A DNA stretch of 64,000 nt from Branchiostoma floridae (taxonomy: Eukaryota > Chordata > Leptocardii > Amphioxiformes > Branchiostomatidae): the NCBI RefSeq assembly GCF_000003815.2, contig NC_049985.1, positions 13,893,185-13,957,184 on the forward strand. The letters run 5' to 3'. Below the pieces are notes generated by a model. That model was not told the origin of the DNA, ran no database searches, and worked only from the letters and a program-made list of their open reading frames with translations. Made by a program: the position numbers and the translations under genes. Below are positions 51,301 through 59,687 of this stretch, piece by piece (positions within the stretch are counted from its first letter, which is position 1; every line of letters begins with the position of its first letter).

Positions 51301-54300
51301 TAGCCCTCTGGTTTCTTGATTTCCTCTTGTGAAAATTTCACAATAAATGTCCAAGACCCAACAGATTTAATTGATGTGGCCTTAACTGTGAAAATGCTGT
51401 GTGTTGTTTTTTGCCCACTGGACATTATCCACTTCATAACACATGATACATGTATTCTTCCCTTGAGATCCAGTGAGGATTTTCTTTCCTTTAACCTGTA
51501 TTAGCACTGGTGGCGATGTAATACCAGTTGAAAAGCTGACATTCAAACCAGTCTCTTGGGCTCAGCTCCAATGGGCACGTATATTTCTGCTTTAAAGTGA
51601 GACTTGAACCAGGGTCATGCTTCGAAGAGGTAGCACTGTGCTACAAACATCTTAATATGTGCAGTAACCTTTTGCTGTATACATATTACATGCACATCCA
51701 CACTTAGTCTATGCAGTGTCCTTTCCCAAGTTTCAATTATCAATCACAGTAATTTTCCACTCCTACACAGAAACTGTCACCACGCCCACTCTCAACACAA
51801 GCCTACTCAATACCCCGACAATTATCTTACATGACTCCACAAGTGTATCATCCTTTGCACCTGGTATATTCAGAGGAAGGTCACTGCATTTATGTAGCTC
51901 TTTGTAGACCAACTTAACTTGTGTGTGAAGCTGTAACTTGCATTGATAGTAATCCTCTGGGTTACATGCATTCCCCACTGTGAAAAACTTATTAAAAAGA
52001 TTTGTCCTGACCAGCTTCCACTACTGCAGGAGGCTGAAATTACACCTATTGGCGTCAGTGTGACTTATTATGATATGAATTATCATGCTTGTGCAACTTC
52101 TACAAAAGTGGAAGTAGGACAGGGCAAATGTTAATTGAACTGCCCTCATACCCTCCAGCAATTGGTCAGTCTGTCTGGTGAATCTGTGATAGTTTCTCCA
52201 AAAGGAGAGAGCCTTGACTTGCGACTGACAGGGCTACAGGCATCTGTTAATGAAAATTCCTTCTAGACTTACCCTATGTTAGATTCTGCAACGTAACTAA
52301 GATGAAGGTATGGAGATACGGAGGTGTAAAATTGTGCACTNNNNNNNNNNNNNNNNNNNNNNNNNNNNNNNNNNNNNNNNNNNNNNNNNNNNNNNNNNNN
52401 NNNNNNNNNNNNNNNNNNNNNNNNNNNNNNNNNNNNNNNNNNNNNNNNNNNNNNNNNNNNNNNNNNNNNNNNNNNNNNNNNNNNNNNNNNNNNNNNNNNN
52501 NNNNNNNNNNNNNNNNNNNNNNNNNNNNNNNNNNNNNNNNNNNNNNNNNNNNNNNNNNNNNNNNNNNNNNNNNNNNNNNNNNNNNNNNNNNNNNNNNNNN
52601 NNNNNNNNNNNNNNNNNNNNNNNNNNNNNNNNNNNNNNNNNNNNNNNNNNNNNNNNNNNNNNNNNNNNNNNNNNNNNNNNNNNNNNNNNNNNNNNNNNNN
52701 NNNNNNNNNNNNNNNNNNNNNNNNNNNNNNNNNNNNNNNNNNNNNNNNNNNNNNNNNNNNNNNNNNNNNNNNNNNNNNNNNNNNNNNNNNNNNNNNNNNN
52801 NNNNNNNNNNNNNNNNNNNNNNNNNNNNNNNNNNNNNNNNNNNNNNNNNNNNNNNNNNNNNNNNNNNNNNNNNNNNNNNNNNNNNNNNNNNNNNNNNNNN
52901 NNNNNNNNNNNNNNNNNNNNNNNNNNNNNNNNNNNNNNNNNNNNNNNNNNNNNNNNNNNNNNNNNNNNNNNNNNNNNNNNNNNNNNNNNNNNNNNNNNNN
53001 NNNNNNNNNNNNNNNNNNNNNNNNNNNNNNNNNNNNNNNNNNNNNNNNNNNNNNNNNNNNNNNNNNNNNNNNNNNNNNNNNNNNNNNNNNNNNNNNNNNN
53101 NNNNNNNNNNNNNNNNNNNNNNNNNNNNNNNNNNNNNNNNNNNNNNNNNNNNNNNNNNNNNNNNNNNNNNNNNNNNNNNNNNNNNNNNNNNNNNNNNNNN
53201 NNNNNNNNNNNNNNNNNNNNNNNNNNNNNNNNNNNNNNNNNNNNNNNNNNNNNNNNNNNNNNNNNNNNNNNNNNNNNNNNNNNCCTGAACACCAAAACAC
53301 AAGATACTGAAACATCAAATTCTGCTGCAGTACCTACAGTAGGAAAGCTGCCAGGGGCTCCTAAACCTAATCAATTCATTGATGGGACAAGGACAATCCA
53401 TCCATAGCTTCTTGAACTATGCTTCTAAATCATTATACAAACTTTGAAATGTTACCAAAAAACTTGCCAAAGGTAACTAATCCTTCCCAACAGAATCCAG
53501 TTCTTCCCACTTGTCTTTTACAGCTTCCTCTTAGCTTTGTACCACTCAAGCCCAAGGGTTCACCTTCATCAATCAACTGAATCCTTCTGAAGCTTCTTAA
53601 TCCCTGACCTACGTTTTTCCACCCTCTATTAACCCTACTAATCGCACCATGTTGCCTCACGCACTTACACACATGGTACCCATGTGTGGAGCACATTTCA
53701 ATAAGTCTTTGCATCAAGAGAATACCTTAGTTGACCCTTTCTGGTAAACTGTGACTGCAAAATTGGATTTGTGTTACCCTTTACTTCATAATTGGACTAT
53801 GATGTAAGATTTGAAATTGAATGATGTAAAAATAAACCAGAAAGGTAAAATTTTCAAGCAAATACAGAATGTTAACCTTCACATAGTCTGGCCTAACATT
53901 TCTACCTGGAAGGGTAAACTGATTTAGTACCTTTGGACAACGAATTATTTTCAAAACTGCAACTAGTGTGTGAGTTTACATTCCGCCATACATTGTACAT
54001 TGTGTTCCTTTGCTGTACTACTCTTAGCAATGATTAACCAGTAACTAACTTAGACTTAAATTAACCAGTAACTAAGGCATATTTTCATTTTTTCCTATTG
54101 TTACAGTGTGTTTTTGAATACTGACATTGAAAGAAAACTGTCTTTTGGGAGAGGTTTGCAAAAGCAGTGTCTTTTTTTCTGGTGCAGTTGTTGATCTAAC
54201 AAACAACTACAACAATCCAATAATGTCACTTTTCATAATTGTTTCTCTAACTTGACACCTTGGAAACATTTACAATCTGGATCAGCCTTCTCTATGACAG

Positions 54301-57300
54301 GTTAGCCAAGGCATCAAACTTCAACTTTGAAAGATTTTATGCATTTGTGAACCTGACATGGAACAGGCATTGTACACAATACAGAAATATACTTCTCAGT
54401 TTTATATACATCTTCAATGACTTCAATGACTTTTGGTCCTTGCAAGATATATATACCAACATGCAACCTGGCAAAACATATCTCTATTCTGTTAAGTTGA
54501 TATCATTTAGTGTTAATGGTATTATTTTGAAAATGGGGTACAATGTCCAGTACTAGTGGTTGAGTTTCAGGACTCGAAATACCACCTGCATATGCAGATT
54601 AGTGCAGGTAAAATTGGAGCTATTTTCTGGTGTCTTCCTGCCCCTAACCTGCACTGGTCCATGTACTGGGTTTTATTCATAAATGTCCTATGATGTAGGT
54701 GCATGTGGATTGTTATTAGCTGCATTGACTGTTAACATCCATTGGCATAATACCGGTCGGTTTACTGAAATTTCTCAAGCAATGCTAATTTGGCAAATGA
54801 TCAACGCATCATTTTCTCCAGTTACATGTTGCTGTCACAGCTTACCTTTGCCACTTCTTCTGTGTAAATTTTTTTTGTCTCTCTGGTCCTGCTAAAAACA
54901 TAATATCGTAATTGGAACACACTGCGGAATTGCACGGAGAACGGGCGCGTGGTTGGAAGGGGGTGCACTATACCGGTCGAACGAAACACGGCACAATTAA
55001 CTGCCGCTATGTACATGTACCTTTATACATCCTCTGTTGTTCCTTTCTTTCCTGTTAGTAGTTGCACAAAACAAAAATCAGCATGAGCATACAAAAAGTC
55101 ATGAGAAAATGGGCGTATACTGACAAGAATTTTCATTTAATTTTGATCCGTCACAACCGCTATGACGTAAAACTTTACTGCTGGCCGTAGCATTAAAAAT
55201 GGCGGGAAAATGGCGGCGTACGTTCAATTTGACCCATTCAGCCGTAGATCCGGGCGATAATGCAACGGTTCCTCACACTTTTACACGAGTTGTAGGTCAC
55301 CAAAAGAAATTCAAGATTGCTGTGCCGTGAGCACATGTGATTATTATCTACAAATCTGGCAATGAACGTGACAGTGTGTTTGTCCCACGACGAGCTCGCC
55401 TGCCCCGAAAATGACCTGAAAACTTTTGGCCTTGTTGTCTTCGAATGCATTGTTATCGATGCTTTGTAAATTATGTATTGGACACCTAGATGTCTGAAGT
55501 GTGCATACCTCAGAAATAACTATTGTTGCATGTGTAGATCTCTTTAAGTTCAACTATTTTTAATCGACCGGTATAAGGCTTATGACCGGTATTATGCCAA
55601 TGCATGTTACCACCTATAGAGTACAAAAGAAAAAAAATAGCAATGGTTCCTGGACAATTTTAGTATGATCCATACTTCCTTGATTAAGAGTGGTGCAGGT
55701 AAAATTTGTCTGGTGCAGGTAATTTTCAATGTTACCTGCACCAGTGCATGTATGCAGGAAAAAGTATTTCGTGCCCTTAGTTTCTTTCAATTGCAGCCTT
55801 TGCCATAGAAGGCTACCAAAGGCATCAACCATGCATTAGTTTTGTTTTGGAGCAGTTTCTGAGCTGACATGGTAGAGATACTAACAGAAACAGTTTGCCT
55901 GCAAAGCCTGTTCCAATGTCAAAATACAGTTACTGTAACATTTACCCTCTGATCATTGAAGTGTAAAGAATGATGCGCAAACTTGACTTTGCATAAAAGC
56001 TCAAAGTTTTAGTAATGCCTTTTCAAGTCCAAGTACATCAACAGTACATCCATCCTTTCCTTAGCTCAGTACAGCTGTCCAGATGATCTGTAACGATATG
56101 CCATCTTACATTTGTTTTCACGCTTAGTTTCATCTCCTGATCGATATGCAAGACAAGAAATTGGCAGTGGCACATTTTTCAACTTCGCTTAAATCCAGCA
56201 GTTACCAGTGACATGCAATCCTAGGTGAAACGAGCTGTCAGGAAGAGATTAGTGATTTAGTATGCTGTTTCTGTTCTGTGTATTACCTGAATTAATCTCT
56301 CTCAATGAACCCATTTGTTCCGTCGCATTCTTAAGAAAAGTAGTGTTTGAAAGGTGGATGCTTCTCTCAAGTTGTCAGTGAACCCAGCCTGTCCATATGT
56401 CAGTGTCTTGAACCGACCATTAGGTGATGCCAGAGTGTATTTTCTTGCTTTTCTCACATTTATAAGTAGAAAGCAAAAGTACATGAAAACAGAAGGCTAA
56501 AAAAAACAAAAACAGAAGGCTAAAAAATTGCATCTAATATACTTATCAAAACTCTTAATGTAATTAATATGTATACCCAGGTACAGGCTAACTGTGTTAG
56601 AAACTGTATGCCAATGGATTATAAATGTGCATCTAAATTTTTCAGCACCATTAAATTCTATTCTCTTTATCAAATATAACAATCCTTTTAATTTTTTAAC
56701 AACATGTCCATTTTTGCCAGAAGGAAACCAATACCAGAGTCTTTTTTGTTACGCTTTTGAAGCCGAAAGCCATTTTTTCAAAAAGCCATAAAAATTGCTG
56801 TGAATGCTCACAGTGTCCTTTGATTGTTCATGGAATACATCACATTTATCATCATTTGACAAGGTCTTACTCCTTTCTGAATGTACAATATAATGAATTG
56901 ACAAGTGCAAACTTAAAAGATTGGCAAGTTTTCTGGCTCAATTGTAAACCACATAATTCACAACTGTTTACACACAGTACTACTTCTGCTAGCAGGATCA
57001 TAATGATTGTACCTGCTATACAGAACAGACAGAATGGTGAATCTTTGGTGTTTACTTACAAATATAGCTCAGCTTGTAACCCTCATGCATTTTCAGAACA
57101 CATGGTGGCTGCTGATGTTGCAAGTATCATGAAGGAAAAGATGTTGGTACTTATCAATTCCTCCTCATTGTATGCCTCAACTTTTTTTTACAGAAACACA
57201 AGAAGAAGAAGAAAGCCGAACCTTTCAACTTCTCTGCACTTCATCTTCTTCACGATCCACAAGGTAAAGTTACCAAAAAGTCAACAAAATGGGAAAATGA

Positions 57301-59687
57301 TTACGGAATCTCCTACCTAGTATTACTTATTGTAACTTTCTTCATTTGTTTCCTTTGTTTCAACAGTGATAATTGCATGTGTAATAAACCTCCTGGCAAG
57401 TGAGATTATTCATTGTGAAAAGGCATGCATATGTTGTAGGTGAGGGCCAGGAAAATGAAGGTCAAGTTCTATCCCCCTAGCAAGGTACTGCAGCAGAACG
57501 ATTGATATAATATGTTCTCTATCTACATGTGATGGTTTAACATGCATTGGCATAATACCGGTAGTAAGACTTATACCGGTAGATTAAAAATACTGGAACT
57601 TAAAGAGATCTACACATGCAACAATAGTTATTTCTGAGCTGTGCACACTTCAGACATCTTAGGTGTCCAATACACCATTTACAAAGCATCGATAACAATG
57701 CATTCGAAGACAACAAGGCCAAAAGTTTTCAGTATACTTTTTTTTAAATTTCGGGGTAGGCAGCTCGTCGTGGGACGAACACACTGTCACATTCATTGCC
57801 AAATTTATATAGATCATAATTACACATGCTCACGGCACAAGACGAACATGATTCAACAACAATCTTGAATTTCTGTTGGTGACCTACAACTCATGTAAAA
57901 GTGTGAAGAACCGTTGCATAATAGCCCGGATCTACGACTGAATGGGCAAAATTGAACGTACGCAGCCATTTTCCCGCCATTTTTATATCTACGCTAGCAG
58001 TGAAGTGTTACGTCATAGCGGTTGTGACGGACAGAAGTTAAATGAAAATTCTTGACAGTATACGTCCGTTTTCTCATGACATTTTGTATGCTCATGCAGG
58101 TTTATGTTTTATGCATTTACTGACAGAAAAGGAAGGAACATCAGAGGATGTTTAAATGTACATAGCGGCAGTTAATTGTGCCGTGTTTCTTCCTACCGGT
58201 ATTTTGTACCCCCTCCCAACCACGCGCCCGTTCGCCGTGTAATTCCGCGGCGTGTTACAATTACAATATTACGCTTTTAGCAGGACAAGAGTGGCAGAAA
58301 AGTTACACAGAAGAAGTGGTAAGGGTAAGCTATAACAGGAACATGTAACTGGAGAAAATGATGCGTTGACAATTTGTCAAATCAGTATGGCTAGAGAAAT
58401 CGTCGTAAACGTACCGGTATTATGATAATAGATGTTATAAACCAATGCTGCATTCTATTATAGGACTCTTAAACATGTGGTAACTGAGAGACGAGTATAT
58501 TGAATGATATTGATTATGCAAAATTACATCATTAATGAGAACATACTAGAATTCCTTAGTATTCAATGATAGGAATTTCATTCTCCTGGCATTTGGAAGT
58601 AATGGTGGACATTGGCATGGGCATGTATCATACAATATAAATGCATGCGTGCAAATTAGGACTTTGTTTCAACAGGATTTATGAGGAAATGCTACAATTA
58701 TGGCTTTCTTTACTAAAACAAGACTTTGATACTTTGAGCTAGTGTTCTTTGGAAGGTGAAGATGCTTATCTGATCTGATTTATGCAAATGAGGACCTTTT
58801 TTGCATAACCAGTGAGAAACATTCACCCAAAAAGGTTAACGATGGTGTATGAATTGTATAAGGTTGTGGAATTTTAGTCTTGACCTGAACTCAGCCTGTC
58901 AACATCTGCAAAACTCCTAAAACAAAATCATGGATTCAGAAGCTGTCATTGCCAGCTGATCCTGATACCCTGGCATTGGCAAGGGTGTGGTTTATGTGAT
59001 TGTGGTGTTTGAAACAGTTTGAAGGTCATGACTTTTTACATAACCTTGATGACTAAGTACAAGTTTTTGGTGCTAAGTGATATTAGTGTTTTGGAGAGGC
59101 ACTTGATTTGGTTGGTAATGGAGTGATAGAGGCTTGAAGTCAATGGAGTCATCACGGGCAAGGTCACAGAGTATGCTTGCTGATCTGAAGTAGAAGAATT
59201 ATTTAGTAATTTGCTTGATAACTTAAGGTGGAGCCCAATTTTCCCCTCATTGATTAGCTGCTCTTTTAATTCCCTCTGTGCTACAATTAGTAACCTGGAA
59301 GTAACACATGGAATGTCTGAATTAGTAATTCTTCAATTTTAGGATGATCTTCTTAAATATATTGTATGCCAATTATTTTGAGTGTTGATCGTCACAAAGC
59401 TAAGATGGAAAATTCCATCGCATGCATGTATGGTAACGTTCATACTACACTTATTACCATCATCACTTATCACTCATCATCGCAGAACGATGGACATCCA
59501 ACAACACACATTTATCACAGCGTACCCCTAGCTATGACTATCATGTTTCTCATTCTGTGCATTTTTTTTCTTGTGAGCTACAGACTTTGCAGAGAAGCTC
59601 TTCAAGCAGCTGGAATCATCAACAGAGAGGTTTGAAGTCCGACTGATGACCATGGACCTCATCTCTCGTCTGATTGGACTACACCAG
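27290..59687 (+). CDS. SDAD1: SDAD1 (Sda1 homologue), internal part, ten exons
   Basis: Nucleolar/nuclear Sda1-family protein. In yeast Sda1 is essential, acts in pre-60S ribosome maturation and export, and is linked to G1 progression and actin organisation. Exons: 27290-27345, 31200-31254, 38284-38355, 39954-40019, 44262-44296, 45102-45159, 46313-46387, 50705-50806, 57194-57263, 59584-59687. The splice phases fit and give 231 codons with no stop. Recognisable blocks are [74 protein letters not shown] followed by an acidic Ser-rich stretch, a Lys/Arg-rich stretch, then [19 protein letters not shown]. These match human SDAD1 (about 687 residues) from about residue 100 to 335. The first about 100 residues lie upstream or were missed. 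The C-terminal half lies beyond 64000. The gap at 52341-53283 lies inside an intron and costs no coding sequence, because exons 8 and 9 join cleanly. Human comparison is from memory. Confidence 0.95.
27735..27930 (+). repeat. CCAAT-bearing dispersed repeat, copy 2
   Basis: Same order of motifs as copy 1 (CTTCTGTCA, AACCAATCAGA, TTAGAACTG, GATATGAACAATT, AGCAAAACCTGT, CCTAATGGTGTAATA). A further partial tail copy (GCACACAATTCTATAGGGCG) lies at about 27990-28020. Confidence 0.6.
29009..29070 (+). repeat. Short dispersed repeat R4, copy 1
   Basis: TCACCACAATTCATCCAGAG followed by TTTCT, then GCTAACAGACAGCAG. Paired with 30852-30926. Confidence 0.45.
30852..30926 (+). repeat. Short dispersed repeat R4, copy 2
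   Basis: TTACCACAATTTCATCCAGA, GTTTCTTAC, then a CAGACAAACAGACACACC tail, like the 3' end of a retroposon. Confidence 0.45.
31200..31254 (+). CDS. SDAD1: SDAD1 exon 2
   Basis: The single C completes Ser (AG|C). Then [18 protein letters not shown] is read and ends at AAG|GTAGGT, phase 0. The acceptor is TTTCCCTGTAG. Human SDAD1 has [18 protein letters not shown] at this place, so 16 of 18 residues agree. Confidence 0.96.
31430..31707 (+). mobile_element. hAT-like non-autonomous element, copy 1 (278 bp)
   Basis: Ends CAGGGCTCAAAATAC and GTATTTCAAGCCCTG are inverted repeats. They are flanked by 8-bp near-repeats TGTGATAC (31422-31429) and TGAGATAC (31708-31715). CAGGG termini with 8-bp duplications are the hAT signature. 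The interior repeats the motif ACCTGCACC in both directions near the ends. No coding capacity. Confidence 0.8.
32485..32735 (-). repeat. Dispersed repeat R1, copy 2
   Basis: Inverse copy of 7115-7385. The GGTCCAGGTCCGGACCTGAA end is at the left. Confidence 0.65.
33104..33325 (+). other. Open, exon-like stretch inside SDAD1 intron 2
   Basis: A 73-codon frame that ends [31 protein letters not shown], with GTAAGT overlapping the end (33318-33323). The composition is more protein-like than in other open frames here, but I recognise no family and Sda1 proteins have no insert at this place. Confidence 0.2.
33530..34085 (+). repeat. Three-unit tandem array (150-200 bp units)
   Basis: Units begin near 33530, 33680 and 33882. 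Each runs CCTTGGTG(C/T)TGA..TGCCTTC, then CAGCCTCTGACATT-like, then TC(A/C)AACxTT.A.GTCATAG, GTCAATGATATTC. Units differ by indels and substitutions, so the array is old. Confidence 0.7.
35036..35200. repeat. Foldback repeat, family 'CTAG', copy 3
   Basis: AATACTAGCTCACC at the left and AACTAGCATT at the right. Shares GCGGATATGGGTAACC and the ATATTTGCAGTTTAAAACC core with the other copies. The left arm is partly deleted. Confidence 0.55.
35578..35659 (+). repeat. 41-bp tandem duplication
   Basis: Two 41-bp units differing at one base (AATCAAAG against AATGAAAG). A smaller AGCATAAACTTTGTTCAA duplication follows. Confidence 0.85.
36877..37221 (+). mobile_element. hAT-like non-autonomous element, copy 2 (345 bp)
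   Basis: Starts CAGGGCTCAAAATAC and ends GTATTTCGAGTCTTG. Same interior as copy 1 with extra sequence near 37065-37150. The flanking duplication is not preserved, which suggests an older insertion. Confidence 0.75.
38284..38355 (+). CDS. SDAD1: SDAD1 exon 3
   Basis: 24 codons, in phase 0 and out phase 0. The acceptor is TTCTTTTTCAG and the donor ACG|GTACGT. It encodes [20 protein letters not shown] and then KLNT. The [15 protein letters not shown] block is one of the most conserved parts of the Sda1 family. Confidence 0.97.
38356..39953 (+). other. SDAD1: SDAD1 intron 3 (1598 bp)
   Basis: Phase 0, GT-AG. Nothing recognisable inside. Confidence 0.85.
39954..40019 (+). CDS. SDAD1: SDAD1 exon 4
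   Basis: 22 codons, phase 0 to phase 0. The acceptor is CTCTCCACAG and the donor TTG|GTGAGT. It encodes [20 protein letters not shown] and then SL, matching human [21 protein letters not shown]. Confidence 0.97.
40020..44261 (+). other. SDAD1: SDAD1 intron 4 (4242 bp)
   Basis: Phase 0, GT-AG. It contains a 22-bp tandem duplication (41153-41196), a low-complexity dispersed-repeat-like stretch (about 42040-42500) and a relatively GC-rich block (42736-43056) with an open frame that I do not recognise. Confidence 0.85.
41153..41196 (+). repeat. 22-bp exact tandem duplication
   Basis: Two identical 22-bp units, 41153-41174 and 41175-41196, starting CAGCTGTGAGCATCAG. Confidence 0.85.
44262..44296 (+). 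CDS. SDAD1: SDAD1 exon 5 (35 nt microexon-like)
   Basis: Very short exon: [11 protein letters not shown] plus TG of a Trp codon, phase 2 out. The acceptor is TACTCCTTCAG and the donor TATG|GTAAGG. Human has DVMIELYRRNIW. It is supported by both neighbours in frame: the Trp is completed by the first G of the next exon. Confidence 0.95.
44297..45101 (+). other. SDAD1: SDAD1 intron 5 (805 bp)
   Basis: Phase 2, GT-AG, interrupting a Trp codon. It carries a triplicated 24-bp unit (44363-44434) close to the donor. Confidence 0.88.
44363..44434 (+). repeat. 24-bp unit, three tandem copies
   Basis: Units 44363-44386, 44387-44410 and 44411-44434, each CAAG.TGG......TCATTTTAA(G/C). It lies 66 bp after the exon 5 donor. 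Confidence 0.8.
45102..45159 (+). CDS. SDAD1: SDAD1 exon 6
   Basis: The first G completes Trp. Then [19 protein letters not shown] is read and ends at AAG|GTAAGT, a consensus donor, phase 0. The acceptor is AACATGTACAG. Human is [19 protein letters not shown], a single difference over 19 residues. Confidence 0.97.
45522..45707 (-). CDS. Short conserved frame inside element copy B (61 codons)
   Basis: Starts AAAATGG (good animal start context): [10 protein letters not shown], then a middle segment, then [20 protein letters not shown] and [11 protein letters not shown], stop. The equivalent frame begins at 25103 (A), 55199 (C) and 57980 (D, minus). A and D share a TGA at codon 30 where B and C have CGA, a CpG-to-TpG change. 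C is cut short by a deletion. I recognise no family. It may be a relic of captured host sequence or an accidental frame. That a protein is made is doubtful. Confidence 0.25.
   Translation of the reverse strand: MAGKWRRTFNSTHSAVDPGDNATVPHTFTRVVGHQKKFKIAVESCSSCAVSTCDYYLQIWR
46009..46053 (+). other. Exon-like segment in transposon copy B, sense to SDAD1
   Basis: Bounded by GTTTTTAG at 46001-46008 and AAG|GTAAGC at 46051-46059. The 45 nt read [15 protein letters not shown] in the phase of the surrounding phase-0 intron, with no stop. If used, it would add 15 residues between ...FSKVTK and IMVAALKFF. The upstream pyrimidine tract is short, so the acceptor is weak. Copies A and D differ here and lose the frame. 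Splice use is a prediction. Confidence 0.35.
46313..46387 (+). CDS. SDAD1: SDAD1 exon 7, start of acidic segment
   Basis: 25 codons, phase 0 to phase 0: [13 protein letters not shown], then an acidic run [12 protein letters not shown]. The acceptor is CCTTAATTTCAG. The donor GAG|GTTTGT is weaker than the others. Human has [25 protein letters not shown] at this place (shown only for comparison of the pattern F-F-L-G-K-D then acidic/Ser). Confidence 0.95.
46600..46725 (-). mobile_element. Possible tRNA-related SINE remnant
   Basis: The minus strand reads GTGGCTAAGTTGG (complement of 46701-46713) followed by GAATTTGAATTCC (complement of 46664-46676), resembling A and B boxes of a Leu/Ser-type tRNA. 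Degenerate. Confidence 0.35.
47511..47607. repeat. Imperfect foldback
   Basis: 47511-47547 against 47569-47607: a perfect 13-bp inner stem (CCTCATAAACCAC) and a mismatched outer part, with a 21-nt loop. Confidence 0.7.
47834..47952. repeat. Long near-perfect hairpin
   Basis: 47834-47866 pairs perfectly with 47920-47952 (33 bp). 47867-47881 pairs perfectly with 47888-47902 (15 bp). The loop is 6 nt. The only defect is a 17-nt bulge at 47903-47919 that looks like a small local duplication. Confidence 0.92.
50705..50806 (+). CDS. SDAD1: SDAD1 exon 8, basic segment
   Basis: 34 codons, phase 0 to phase 0. It starts [19 protein letters not shown] and runs into a Lys/Arg-rich stretch ending KALKALK. 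The acceptor is TGTAACAACAG and the donor AAG|GTAAGG. The charged acidic-then-basic linker is the least conserved part, but EEGP and the K-rich tail align with human DDGP and KKLEKAMKVLK. The frame stays open well past the donor into the intron by chance. Confidence 0.93.
51600..51645 (-). mobile_element. Possible SINE promoter remnant
   Basis: The minus strand reads TAGCACAGTGCTA (51631-51643) then GGTTCAAGTC (51601-51610), A/B-box-like but closely spaced. Confidence 0.28.
52341..53283. other. Assembly gap (943 N)
   Basis: Run of N. Any open frame drawn across it is an artefact. Confidence 0.99.
54568..55778 (-). mobile_element. hAT-like element, copy 3, split by element copy C
   Basis: Inverted relative to copies 1 and 2. 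The left half (54568-54734) matches the right part of copy 2. The right half (55608-55778) matches the left part of copies 1/2. Ends are CAGGACTCGAAATAC and GTATTTCGTGCCCT. Copy C sits between the halves at a TA. Confidence 0.78.
54735..55607 (+). mobile_element. TA-flanked inverted-repeat element, copy C (873 bp)
   Basis: Flanked by TA at 54733-54734 and 55608-55609. Same ends as copy B. It is inserted into the hAT-like element 54568-55778. Joining the host halves across one TA restores the uninterrupted layout seen at 31430-31707. It has a deletion of about 20 bp after the KFKIAV codons that ends its short frame early. Confidence 0.87.
56486..56528 (+). repeat. Short tandem duplication
   Basis: AAACAGAAGGCTAAAAAA occurs twice in about 40 bp. 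Confidence 0.7.
57194..57263 (+). CDS. SDAD1: SDAD1 exon 9
   Basis: 23 codons plus one base: [24 protein letters not shown]. The acceptor is CTTTTTTTTACAG and the donor AG|GTAAAG, phase 1. The K-run followed by FNFSA(L/I)HL(L/I)HDPQ is diagnostic for the family. Confidence 0.96.
57264..59583 (+). other. SDAD1: SDAD1 intron 9 (2320 bp)
   Basis: Phase 1, GT-AG. It contains transposon copy D (57540-58435). Position 58785 onwards repeats ATGCAAATGAGGAC, also found at 5422. Confidence 0.87.
57540..58435 (-). mobile_element. TA-flanked inverted-repeat element, copy D (896 bp)
   Basis: Flanked by TA at 57538-57539 and 58436-58437. Same length as copy A and nearly identical in reverse complement, including the altered end (GTATTATGATAATAGATGT). 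The flanks differ from those of copy A, so this is a separate insertion. Confidence 0.87.
59584..59687 (+). CDS. SDAD1: SDAD1 exon 10 (last seen)
   Basis: AC completes Asp. Then [20 protein letters not shown] and [14 protein letters not shown] are read and end at CAG|GTACTC. The acceptor is GTGAGCTACAG. Human reads [20 protein letters not shown] and then MMLMNLISRLVGIHE. The donor is not strong, but protein similarity stops exactly there. The following LFLFNFYPF-type exon is not found before 64000. Confidence 0.95.

Larger units (their letters stand above)
50807..57193 (+). other. SDAD1: SDAD1 intron 8 (6387 bp, includes gap)
   Basis: Phase 0, GT-AG. It contains a possible SINE remnant (51600-51645), the N gap (52341-53283) and a hAT-like element (54568-55778) split by transposon copy C. 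The gap hides no expected SDAD1 coding sequence. Confidence 0.85.

Noticed and set aside
52269-53407. Several open frames of over 320 codons.
   Set aside because: They consist almost wholly of N from the assembly gap.
56757-57320. Longest gap-free open frame in the window (187 codons, + strand).
   Set aside because: It overlaps SDAD1 exon 9 in a different frame, shows no recognisable domain, and a run of this length is not very unlikely over 64 kb and six frames in AT-rich DNA.
24648-58435. Mirror order of the four elements read as one large inverted duplication or assembly mirror.
   Set aside because: Sequence outside the elements does not match in inverse orientation and each copy has its own TA-flanked insertion site.
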